This document shows positions 7,940-13,730 of a stretch of 16,760 nucleotides of DNA, one piece after another. A program made the translations under genes and the position numbers. The DNA lies in contig DBQU01000102.1 in the NCBI GenBank assembly GCA_002305765.1, positions 1 through 16,760 on the forward strand, read 5' to 3'. A model generated the notes under the pieces. It saw nothing but the letters and a program-made list of their open reading frames with translations, had not been told where the DNA came from and searched no databases. This DNA is from Deltaproteobacteria bacterium UBA1386 (GTDB lineage: Bacteria; Desulfobacterota; Syntrophorhabdia; Syntrophorhabdales; Syntrophorhabdaceae). Each line of letters opens with the position of its first letter. The stretch's first letter is position 1.

Positions 7940-7993
7940 TAGGTAATGGGTAATGGGGGAAAGACTTCTCCTATAACCCATAACCTATGACCC
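7927..7993. repeat. Heptanucleotide tandem repeat with inverted counterpart between convergent genes
   Basis: Four direct 7-nt units (GGGTGAT, AGGTGAT, AGGTAAT, GGGTAAT; 7927-7954) are followed by three units in inverse orientation (ATAACCC, ATAACCT, ATGACCC; 7973-7993). The two blocks pair imperfectly (16 of 19 positions for 7939-7957 against 7970-7988), giving a long hairpin. It fills the gap between the aldo/keto reductase and MFS genes and may act as a weak bidirectional terminator. It supplies the reductase stop codon. Confidence 0.75.
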
Positions 7994-8016
7994 GCTCTTT
8001 CCCTTGCCCGTCCGCA

Positions 8017-9618
8017 TTACCTTTCCCTTCTCACCGGCTGTGCCACAAAATGGCGGACCACGACGGATTCTCCCTCCTTCTGACAGGAGCGGACGATGTC
8101 GACGACTCCACCGTCTGATACCGTGAAACGTTCCTGCTGGCGCATGTACTCCGCCCAGGACTGCACTATGAAGGACTCGATGAAGCGATATTCCGACCCC
8201 GCTTCCCGGAAGAGGTTCCAGCGGAAGGCGCCGTCGCGCATCCGGATGGTTTTCAGGGAGGTCATGGCTGTCAGAAAAGCGTTGAGGCGGTCCTGGTCGA
8301 TGGAGTACTCGGCAACGACGAGGATGGGGCCCCCGTGGATGTCCGGTTCCATGTCTTCCGGGAACTGCGGCCAGTATTCCGTCGGTGTAAGGTCCACCCC
8401 GTGAGGCTCCAGCAGACTTCTTCGTGAGGTGACGAGGAGCCCGGCCGCCGTTGCGAGGGAGGTGAAGACAAGGGTTTGGGTGATACCCATCCAGGATGCC
8501 AGGAACCCCCAGAGCGCGCTGCCGACGGCAAAGGGGCCGAAGAAGACGAGCATGAAAACGGACATGACACGGCCCCTCACCCAGGAAGGGATGATCGAGA
8601 GGATCGCGGTGTTGTACGTGGATATGATGGTGAGCCATGCGATGCCGCCGGCGAGCAGGGCTGCGCCGGTGAGATGGAACGTCCCCGAGAAGGAAAGGAC
8701 ACCTACGGCGGCCGCAAAAAGAAGAGTGGCAAAGTTAGCCAGATGCTTGGATTTCATAAGCTGCCCGGCATGAGGAAGAAGGATGGCTCCCAGAAGGCCT
8801 CCTATGCCGAAGAAGCACAGGAGCAGGCCGAAGCCGGAAGGTCTGAGGTCGAGGCGGACGCGGGCTATTATGGGAAGAAATGTCCACAGCGAGCTTCCGA
8901 AGAAGGAAAACACGCCCATACGGAGGAGCACCGTCTTGACCTGGGGGACGTTTCTCACGTACCGGACCCCCGTCCTTATGGCACCCGTGAAGCGTTCGGC
9001 CGGCAAGGTCTGTTCCCGGGGGCTGTATCTCCAGTGCAGCAAAGCGAGGATGACCCCCATGAACGACAGTCCATTGACGAAGAAGACGGAGGCAGGGCCG
9101 AGAAGGGCAAGAAGCAGCCCTCCCAGGACCGGTCCGGCGACGCGAGCGACATTGAAGGCAACGGAACCCAGGGTGACGGCCGCCTGGAGATGCTCGCGCG
9201 AGACGAGTTCGGGGATGATCGATTGCCAGGTGGGGGCATTGACGGCTGCCGCCACCCCAAGGGCGAAGGTAAGGACAAGTATCGTAACGGGAGTCACGAT
9301 CCCGGCCAGCGTCAGGACAGCGAGAACCAGGGCGGCACAGAGCATGACGAGCTGCGCAGCGATCAGGAGCTTCCGTCTGTCGATTATGTCGGCAAGGGCG
9401 CCTGCCGGCAGGGCAAGGAGAAAAAAGGGGAGGGTCATCGAGGTCTGCAGCATGGCGACCATGAAGGGAGATACCGTCATCGACGTCATGAGCCACGCCG
9501 TGCCCGTCTCATGCATCCACGACCCGACGAGGGACAGCATATTGGCGGTCCAGAGCATTCGGAAGAAGGGTTCCCGAAGGGCGCTCCAGATACTCTTCTG
9601 TTGTGTATTCTCTGTCAT
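8017..9618 (-). CDS. MFS transporter of the EntS-like MFS_3 family with C-terminal monooxygenase-like domain
   Basis: An inner-membrane major facilitator protein of 533 residues. The N-terminal about 400 residues hold 10-12 hydrophobic segments and MFS elements such as GALADIIDRRKLLI in the cytoplasmic loop 2-3 (motif A-like) and WVRGRVMSVFML in the second half. The remaining about 120 residues are soluble, with PILVVAEYSIDQDRLNAFL and EYRFIESFIVQSWAEYMRQ, resembling the dimeric alpha-beta barrel (ABM-like) tail found in this family. Known relatives export siderophores or drugs; the cargo here is unknown. The ATG at 9618 fits the family start but has no evident ribosome site. It stands alone, convergent to the aldo/keto reductase and downstream of the EF-hand gene. 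A 429-residue open frame on the opposite strand is a shadow. Confidence 0.92.
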   Translation of the reverse strand: MTENTQQKSIWSALREPFFRMLWTANMLSLVGSWMHETGTAWLMTSMTVSPFMVAMLQTSMTLPFFLLALPAGALADIIDRRKLLIAAQLVMLCAALVLAVLTLAGIVTPVTILVLTFALGVAAAVNAPTWQSIIPELVSREHLQAAVTLGSVAFNVARVAGPVLGGLLLALLGPASVFFVNGLSFMGVILALLHWRYSPREQTLPAERFTGAIRTGVRYVRNVPQVKTVLLRMGVFSFFGSSLWTFLPIIARVRLDLRPSGFGLLLCFFGIGGLLGAILLPHAGQLMKSKHLANFATLLFAAAVGVLSFSGTFHLTGAALLAGGIAWLTIISTYNTAILSIIPSWVRGRVMSVFMLVFFGPFAVGSALWGFLASWMGITQTLVFTSLATAAGLLVTSRRSLLEPHGVDLTPTEYWPQFPEDMEPDIHGGPILVVAEYSIDQDRLNAFLTAMTSLKTIRMRDGAFRWNLFREAGSEYRFIESFIVQSWAEYMRQQERFTVSDGGVVDIVRSCQKEGESVVVRHFVAQPVRRER

Positions 9619-9639
9619 GGTATGGGCCGGGGTATCAAC

Positions 9640-9676
9640 GGGAAGGGCGGGCCGGTCCCTGAGGCCGGTCCTTCCC
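9640..9676. repeat. GC-rich inverted repeat between EF-hand and MFS genes
   Basis: GGGAAGG (9640-9646) pairs with CCTTCCC (9670-9676), with inner GGCC pairing GGCC. The loop region contains a 9-nt direct repeat, GGCCGGTCC (9650-9658 and 9663-9671). There is no T-tract on either strand, so it is not a standard terminator; it may mark the 3' end of the EF-hand mRNA. Confidence 0.4.
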
Positions 9677-9726
9677 GGTCGGGTGTTTCGACGGGCGCAC
9701 TGTACCCGGTTCCACGCTGCGCGCCC

Positions 9727-10128
9727 CTAGAAGTAGAACTTCAGGAAAGGCAGGGCCTTGTTTGAATTGTACTCTTCCTTGCTGATCTTCGAATCGCGGT
9801 TGAAATCCAGCTGGTCCCGTCTCTGGATGGCTGCCCTGTAAAACTCATCGGCACTGACGAAGCCGTCGTTGTTCCTGTCCATGAATTTGAACTCCTTCAC
9901 CGCTTCAGGATGTCCCTTGGCGGAGAATTCATTGACGTCGATCCTTCCATCGTTGTTCTTATCGTACTCTTTGAACTTTGATGTCACCGCTGATTCGAAT
10001 TCGTCGGTGGTAATGACCCCGTTCTTATCCTTGTCCGCCTTGGTGAAGGCATCGGGACCGGCATAGACGTTCCATGCGAGGAACGCGACCGCGGCAAACA
10101 AGAGTGTCACTATGATCGTTTTCTTCAT
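9727..10128 (-). CDS. Secreted or periplasmic EF-hand calcium-binding protein
   Basis: A 133-residue protein with a Sec signal peptide (residues 1-23, MKK, hydrophobic core, likely cut after VYA) and four EF-hand loops. Loops are D32-E43 (DKDKNGVITTDE), D56-E67 (DKNNDGRIDVNE), D84-E95 (DRNNDGFVSADE) and D108-E119 (DFNRDSKISKEE). The first three have every canonical calcium-ligand position and the central glycine; the fourth has serine for glycine. Two-hand pairs suggest a calmodulin-like fold acting outside the cytoplasm, possibly as a calcium sensor or buffer. The start at 10128 follows GGGAGG 5 nt upstream on the - strand. It is the first gene of a short - strand run before the MFS gene. 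Its partner is unknown. Confidence 0.92.
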   Translation of the reverse strand: MKKTIIVTLLFAAVAFLAWNVYAGPDAFTKADKDKNGVITTDEFESAVTSKFKEYDKNNDGRIDVNEFSAKGHPEAVKEFKFMDRNNDGFVSADEFYRAAIQRRDQLDFNRDSKISKEEYNSNKALPFLKFYF

Positions 10129-10264
10129 GCAGCCTCCCTGATGTTATTGTAAATAACCTGCCGGGACTGGAAAATGCAAAGAAAATTAATGGAAGGGGTA
10201 ATATTATGTGCTATCATTAACAGGTCGTTGATGAAGTCGGTTCTCGATCCGGTTTGTGTCGTGC

Positions 10265-10345
10265 CGTCATTCCGGCGAAGGCCGGAATCCAGGAAGTGTG
10301 CCGTGCTAGGAGAATCTCTGGATTCCGGCCTTCGCCGGAATGACG
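10265..10345. repeat. REP/BIME-like palindromic repeat pair, perfect 28-bp inverted repeat
   Basis: The 28-nt arm at 10265-10292 is repeated perfectly in inverse orientation at 10318-10345, separated by 25 nt. Each arm is itself a near-palindrome (ATTCCGGC, GAAG, GCCGGAAT). This is the widespread proteobacterial 'CATTCCGGCGAAGGCCGGAAT' type of dispersed repeat, related in form to REP elements moved by RAYT transposases. It creates spurious frames reading FRRRPESR and LDSGLRRND. It lies between the divergent EF-hand and GlcD genes. Confidence 0.93.
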
Positions 10346-10403
10346 TAGAAGTGGACTCTATCAACAGGTTGGTAAACCCAAAATCCAATATGCAGAGGGA
10401 TGC

Positions 10404-11774
10404 GTGGAAAGCAAGATCATTGATGAGATACGAGAGATCGTAGGAAAAGAGAACGCGGTGGACTCCCTGGAGGAGCGCCAGTGCTATTCATACGATGCGA
10501 GGACCGATGGGATCGTCCCGGAGCTCGTCGTGTTCCCTTCCTCGGCGGACGAGGTTTCCCGTATCATGAAGCTTGCGAACCGGCATGGTTTTCCTGTTAT
10601 CCCGAGAGGGCAGGGCACGGGACTAACGGGTGGGTCCATACCGGTCGTGGCGGGTGTTGTCGTCGTTTTCACGAGGATGGACCGTATTCTGGAGATAGAT
10701 ACGGAGAACCTGATCGCCGTTGTGGAGCCAGGTGTCATCACCTTCAACCTCCAGCAGGAAGCGGCGAAGCACGGTCTTTTCTATCCGCCCGACCCCGCCT
10801 CATACAAGTACTCGAGCATGGGCGGGAACGTCGCTGAGTGTGCGGGCGGTCCGAATTCACTGAAATACGGGGTGACACGGGATTACGTCATAGGTCTTGA
10901 AGTGGTGACGGCAACGGGTGAGATCCTCAACACCGGTGTCCGGACGATGAAGGGGGTCGTGGGCTATGACCTCACACGTCTTTTTATAGGGAGTGAAGGC
11001 ACCCTGGGACTCGTCACAAAGATCACGGTGAAGCTGATCCCTCTTCCGGAGGCGAAGGCAACGATCCTTGCCCTTTTCAACGAGGTTGAGGATGCCGCAC
11101 GGGCAGTTTCGGCCATCATTGCAGCCAAGATAATCCCCTCGACGATAGAGTTCATGGACAGGGCATCCATTCGGTGCAGCGAGAAGGCTTCTCCCATGGG
11201 CATACCCGAGGAGATCGGAGGACTCCTCCTCATCGAGGTCGACGGTAACGAAGAGGCGGTGGCTCCGCAGGTGGGAAGGGTAAAGGACATCCTTGTCGGC
11301 CAGAAGGTTGTGAGATGTGATGTGACCCGGGACCCGGCGGAGGCGGACAGGCTCTGGCAGGCGCGGCGTGTCCTTTCGCAGGCCACGTACAATCTGAACC
11401 CCGTGAAGATAGCGGAGGACGTGGTGGTTCCCCGCTCCCACATTCCCACATTGATCCGGACCCTGGAGGCCCTCGAGGAGAAATACGGCATCCCCATCCT
11501 GAGCTTTGGCCATGCAGGCGACGGCAATTTCCATGTGAGCATCATGATAAAGGACACGCCCGAAGACCGCCACAAGGCGGAAGAGGCGGTCAAAGACATC
11601 TTCGCCGAGACCGTGCGTCTTGGCGGCACGCTCTCGGGAGAGCACGGTATCGGCACATCCAAGTCGGCGTACCTCGACATGGAACTCTCACCGCAGGTGA
11701 TATCCGCCATGAGATCAATTAAGGCCCTCTTCGACCCCAACAACATCCTGAACCCGGGGAAGATATTCAAGTAA
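10404..11774 (+). CDS. glcD: FAD-binding oxidase, GlcD / D-lactate dehydrogenase family
   Basis: A flavoprotein of 456 residues that oxidises a D-2-hydroxy acid (glycolate, D-lactate or D-2-hydroxyglutarate) to the 2-oxo acid. The FAD-binding_4 domain covers about residues 35-180 with PRGQGTGLTGG at 67-77; the FAD-oxidase_C domain covers about 205-455 with HAGDGNFH at 370-377 and SGEHGIG around 412-417. The start is GTG at 10404 with GAGGGA just upstream; no better in-frame ATG exists. There is no adjacent glcE or glcF (Fe-S subunit), so it may work with an electron-transfer flavoprotein or a partner encoded elsewhere. It ends at a terminator at 11780-11805, so it is probably a single-gene unit. 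The gene symbol is by family, not proven substrate. Confidence 0.93.
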   Translation: MESKIIDEIREIVGKENAVDSLEERQCYSYDARTDGIVPELVVFPSSADEVSRIMKLANRHGFPVIPRGQGTGLTGGSIPVVAGVVVVFTRMDRILEIDTENLIAVVEPGVITFNLQQEAAKHGLFYPPDPASYKYSSMGGNVAECAGGPNSLKYGVTRDYVIGLEVVTATGEILNTGVRTMKGVVGYDLTRLFIGSEGTLGLVTKITVKLIPLPEAKATILALFNEVEDAARAVSAIIAAKIIPSTIEFMDRASIRCSEKASPMGIPEEIGGLLLIEVDGNEEAVAPQVGRVKDILVGQKVVRCDVTRDPAEADRLWQARRVLSQATYNLNPVKIAEDVVVPRSHIPTLIRTLEALEEKYGIPILSFGHAGDGNFHVSIMIKDTPEDRHKAEEAVKDIFAETVRLGGTLSGEHGIGTSKSAYLDMELSPQVISAMRSIKALFDPNNILNPGKIFK

Positions 11775-11779
11775 GAGAG

Positions 11780-11805
11780 ACCCGCCTCACGTTCGCGCGG
11801 GTTTT
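11780..11805 (+). terminator. Intrinsic terminator after glcD-like gene
   Basis: ACCCGC (11780-11785) pairs with GCGGGT (11797-11802), followed by a short T-run (11802-11805), starting 6 nt after the glcD-like stop codon. Confidence 0.65.
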
Positions 11806-11835
11806 GACCGCCAGGTGGTAGTGAGGGGAAGGGTC

Positions 11836-12242
11836 AAAGACTTGTCTCTCGCCCGCTTCGCTCAAGCTCACAAAGGACGCAGAGAAAAGATTCGGCCGGA
11901 TTTCGGAGCCTGCCAAAATCCGGCCGGCTTTGCATCGCGCTTCGCGGGCGGTAAAGAATTCAAGTGGGGCTGATGGGGATGTGAGCTGGGGGGTGAGGTA
12001 GCATGGGACTCGGAGCGTGGGGTATAGGACATATAGGACCCATAGGACCTATGACTACAGGTGGTATGAGGGGGACGGCTTGTTAAAGGATAAGCATATC
12101 TTTTTTTCTCCCGCCGGAACGGCGGGACGAGAAGGCCGCCGGATTTTGGTAGGCTCCGAAATCCGGCGGCAATCTTTTCTCTCTTTTCTCCTCCCTCTGC
12201 GTCCTCTGCGGTCTCGAGCGAAGCGGGCGAGAGGTAGTCTTT
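11836..12242. repeat. ~407-bp imperfect inverted-repeat element with hairpin-bearing arms
   Basis: The left arm (11836-11928) matches the reverse complement of the right arm (12135-12242) with an extra purine-rich stretch in the right arm. Shared blocks include AAAGACT, CTCTCGCCCGCTTCGCTC, GGACGCAGAG, AAAAGATT and GGATTTCGGAGCCT. Inside each arm lies a hairpin (GGATTT with AAATCC, 12-nt loop) whose flanking GC stem differs in sequence but stays fully paired. The interior (11929-12134) contains a nonamer tandem and a hairpin (CCCGCC/GGCGGG near 12111-12126). It fills the 467-nt gap between the GlcD-like and PPOX genes; no credible gene is inside. The element's end overlaps the stop codon of the PPOX gene. 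Confidence 0.85.
12023..12058. repeat. Degenerate 9-nt tandem repeat
   Basis: Four consecutive 9-nt units: TATAGGACA, TATAGGACC, CATAGGACC and the more divergent TATGACTAC. It lies in the interior of the inverted-repeat element. Confidence 0.7.
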
Positions 12243-12661
12243 TAGACGGATTTTTCCCAGCCCTGGCCGAAGTCGGCGAGAGGTCTCACCGCCGTCACTT
12301 CGAAGGTCACCGCCGCGTAGACCATTTTTGCCGCGGCTTCTCCCGCCTTTTCGACGAGCTGTTTTCTCATCGTCTCGACGGTATCGCCCGATGTCTGGCA
12401 TTCCGTCATCTTGAGGTACATTCTCACGCCTTTCCAGTCGGGCAGGGCCTTGCCGGGTTCCATGATAAGGTAGCAGGCGTTGGGGTTTTCCTGCAGATTG
12501 GCGAGGGTCCTGTTGTTGCCGAGGGCCATGATGATGGTCTTTTCATCGACCATGCGGGGTGAACCAAAATAACCCGAGTTGACCTCGCCGGCCTTGTTGG
12601 CCGTGCTGAGTACCCCGAGGCGAGGTTGCTTGTTAAAGAACTCCATCAAACTCTTTCCCAT
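12242..12661 (-). CDS. Pyridoxamine 5'-phosphate oxidase-family (PPOX, FMN-binding split barrel) protein
   Basis: A small 139-residue protein with a PPOX-fold pattern: an N-terminal helix (SLMEFFNKQPRLGVLST), GYFGSPRMVDEKTIIMALGNNRTLANLQENPNA and YLIMEPGK, typical of putative flavin- or F420-binding members of PF01243. No substrate can be assigned. The start at 12661 is chosen because GGAGGAGAGAC lies directly upstream on the - strand; the in-frame ATG at 12676 would put the ribosome site inside the gene. An extended -10 promoter is found upstream (12705-12713), so it appears to be a single-gene unit. Its stop codon sits at the outer edge of the inverted-repeat element. Confidence 0.85.
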   Translation of the reverse strand: MGKSLMEFFNKQPRLGVLSTANKAGEVNSGYFGSPRMVDEKTIIMALGNNRTLANLQENPNACYLIMEPGKALPDWKGVRMYLKMTECQTSGDTVETMRKQLVEKAGEAAAKMVYAAVTFEVTAVRPLADFGQGWEKSV

Positions 12662-12704
12662 GTCTCTCCTCCTCATATTTTAGTGCTCTTGGATTGTGGA
12701 CACT

Positions 12705-12713
12705 ATTATAGCA
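12705..12713 (-). promoter_or_regulatory. Extended -10 promoter of the PPOX-family gene
   Basis: Read on the - strand, TGCTATAAT is a perfect extended -10 hexamer. No good -35 lies 16-18 nt upstream, which an extended -10 tolerates. The predicted leader is about 37 nt, ending in GGAGGAG before the ATG at 12661. Confidence 0.7.
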
Positions 12714-12930
12714 GAAGCGGGGGACAAAAGAACAGCTTCACCTCGAGGCGGGTATCAACCATGTTCCTGTCCATCGGCCGCATGGCTCAATCTGAAGCTA
12801 CATATGGTTCGACTCTTGCCGTGGTACCCGTGCGAAACCGGTATTTCCTCTGGCGAACGAACAGTTATAGGGTTCGTGGAATAGAAAACGGTGTCAAGTC
12901 TCCGGAAGGCAGCAACAGGCTGCGTGGTAT
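12714..12930. other. Intergenic region without recognised gene
   Basis: Upstream of the PPOX promoter and downstream of the lytic transglycosylase stop. A small hairpin (GCAGC, loop CTGTT, GCTGC on the - strand) lies about 8-22 nt after the transglycosylase stop but has no U-tract. Short + strand frames here have no family features. Confidence 0.4.
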
Positions 12931-13578
12931 TCAGAACAGTGCTCTCTCGGGGTCAGCCACCTGTTTTTCGTCGGGATCGGGCAGGATCTCGGAAATCTGG
13001 CGGTACTCTCTCATGACCCTTCTGGTGAATGCCGTGGTCTTCACCTTGTCGTGATCGACCGGCTTCTTGACCCTTGCCGGCCCGGCGTTATAGGCGTGAA
13101 GGGCCGAAACAATGTTGTCGAACATGCCCCGCAGCTTGGAAAGGTAGCTCACGCCGATCTGTATGTTCTTTTCAGGCTCATGAAGGCATTTCGCACCCTT
13201 GACCTGAACCCCTGATTCCCGCGCTATGATCTGCGCGGAAGAAGGTTGTATTTGCATAAGTCCCCGGGCACCGCGCCGGGAGATAGCGTCATTCTTGAAA
13301 TTGCTTTCAACCTTCATGATAGCAAGGACAAGGCGATAATCGATGTCATACCTCTTCGCTTCCCGGTGCACACTGTTGGCAATGACCTTGATCCTGTGTT
13401 CTGGCACACCCGGTTTGCGCTCCTTCAGAAAGGTAACCGTTTTCTCTATGATTGGCGATTGTTCAACCCCCTCATCCTCCAGAAGCATGCCCGTCGACGA
13501 GAAGGTCCTGGTGGCGAAAAGGATTGCGACAAAGAGCATCATTATGAGAACGCTATGTAATACCTTACCGGATCGCAT
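12931..13578 (-). CDS. Lytic transglycosylase (SLT domain), membrane-anchored or secreted
   Basis: Cleaves the MurNAc-GlcNAc bond of peptidoglycan to form 1,6-anhydro ends, in the periplasm. The SLT fold is clear: catalytic Glu91 in MKVESNF, GLMQIQP at 106-112, and AYNAGP at 162-167. With the start at 13578 the protein has 215 residues and opens with MRSGKVLHSVLIMMLFVAILF, a basic then hydrophobic signal or anchor. In-frame starts at 13596 and 13638 would place a polar stretch before it. No start has a Shine-Dalgarno sequence. A promoter-like pair at 13585-13614 would begin transcription at or very near the 13578 ATG, which supports the shorter start and suggests a leaderless mRNA. It resembles MltC/Slt-type enzymes used in growth or envelope machines. 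It is a single gene, divergent from the MetE-like operon. Confidence 0.9.
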   Translation of the reverse strand: MRSGKVLHSVLIMMLFVAILFATRTFSSTGMLLEDEGVEQSPIIEKTVTFLKERKPGVPEHRIKVIANSVHREAKRYDIDYRLVLAIMKVESNFKNDAISRRGARGLMQIQPSSAQIIARESGVQVKGAKCLHEPEKNIQIGVSYLSKLRGMFDNIVSALHAYNAGPARVKKPVDHDKVKTTAFTRRVMREYRQISEILPDPDEKQVADPERALF

Positions 13579-13616
13579 GGCTATTTCATAGCCCATGTCC
13601 GGACAGGTTGTCAACC
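13579..13616. promoter_or_regulatory. Three adjacent palindromes at the lytic transglycosylase start
   Basis: GGCTAT-TTC-ATAGCC (13579-13593), TGTCCGGACA (13596-13605) and GGTTG-T-CAACC (13606-13616) lie end to end. They cover the promoter-like -10 and -35 positions, an operator-like layout. The binding protein is unknown. Confidence 0.5.
13585..13614 (-). promoter_or_regulatory. Promoter-like sequence for a leaderless lytic transglycosylase mRNA
   Basis: On the - strand, TTGACA (13609-13614) is followed after 18 nt by TATGAA (13585-13590); the expected start site falls around the ATG at 13578. The -35 is perfect, the -10 matches 4 of 6. Confidence 0.4.
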
Positions 13617-13645
13617 TATTTTGTGTTCCCTTGGGCATCTAAGTA

Positions 13646-13673
13646 TTGGAAATAGAAGGAGTATAGCGATAAA
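13646..13673 (+). promoter_or_regulatory. Weak promoter candidate for the MetE-like/nadK/recN operon
   Basis: TTGGAA (13646-13651), 16 nt, then GATAAA (13668-13673). Both boxes match 4 of 6 consensus positions. Orientation and position fit the downstream operon. Confidence 0.28.
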
Positions 13674-13694
13674 ACGCTCGGGTGCTGGAATATA

Positions 13695-13713
13695 CCGCGT
13701 CCGGAGGACGCGG
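13695..13713 (+). promoter_or_regulatory. Perfect hairpin in the leader of the MetE-like gene
   Basis: CCGCGTCC (13695-13702) pairs with GGACGCGG (13706-13713) around a GGA loop. The only GGAGG in the leader (13703-13707) is inside the loop and stem, 23 nt before the first ATG. It could be a leader structure; there is no T-run for termination. Confidence 0.4.
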
Positions 13714-13730
13714 CGCGCCTCACGTTTGAC

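Noticed and set aside
8476..9765. 429-residue open frame on the + strand opposite the MFS gene
   Set aside because: Antisense shadow of hydrophobic codons, highly charged and low-complexity, with no recognisable domain.
10129..10264. Promoter of the EF-hand gene
   Set aside because: TACAAT and CATAAT hexamers exist on the - strand but none has a convincing -35 at proper spacing, so no site is called.
10125..10443. Short frames on both strands reading FRRRPESR and LDSGLRRND
   Set aside because: They are translations of the palindromic repeat at 10265-10345, a known source of spurious gene calls.
11868..12562. Frames of 177-181 residues within the inverted-repeat element
   Set aside because: They read through repeat arms or antisense to the PPOX gene and have no family features or ribosome sites.
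12626..13054. + strand frames of 62-142 residues between the PPOX and lytic transglycosylase genes
   Set aside because: They partly overlap real genes in antisense, lack a ribosome site and resemble no family.
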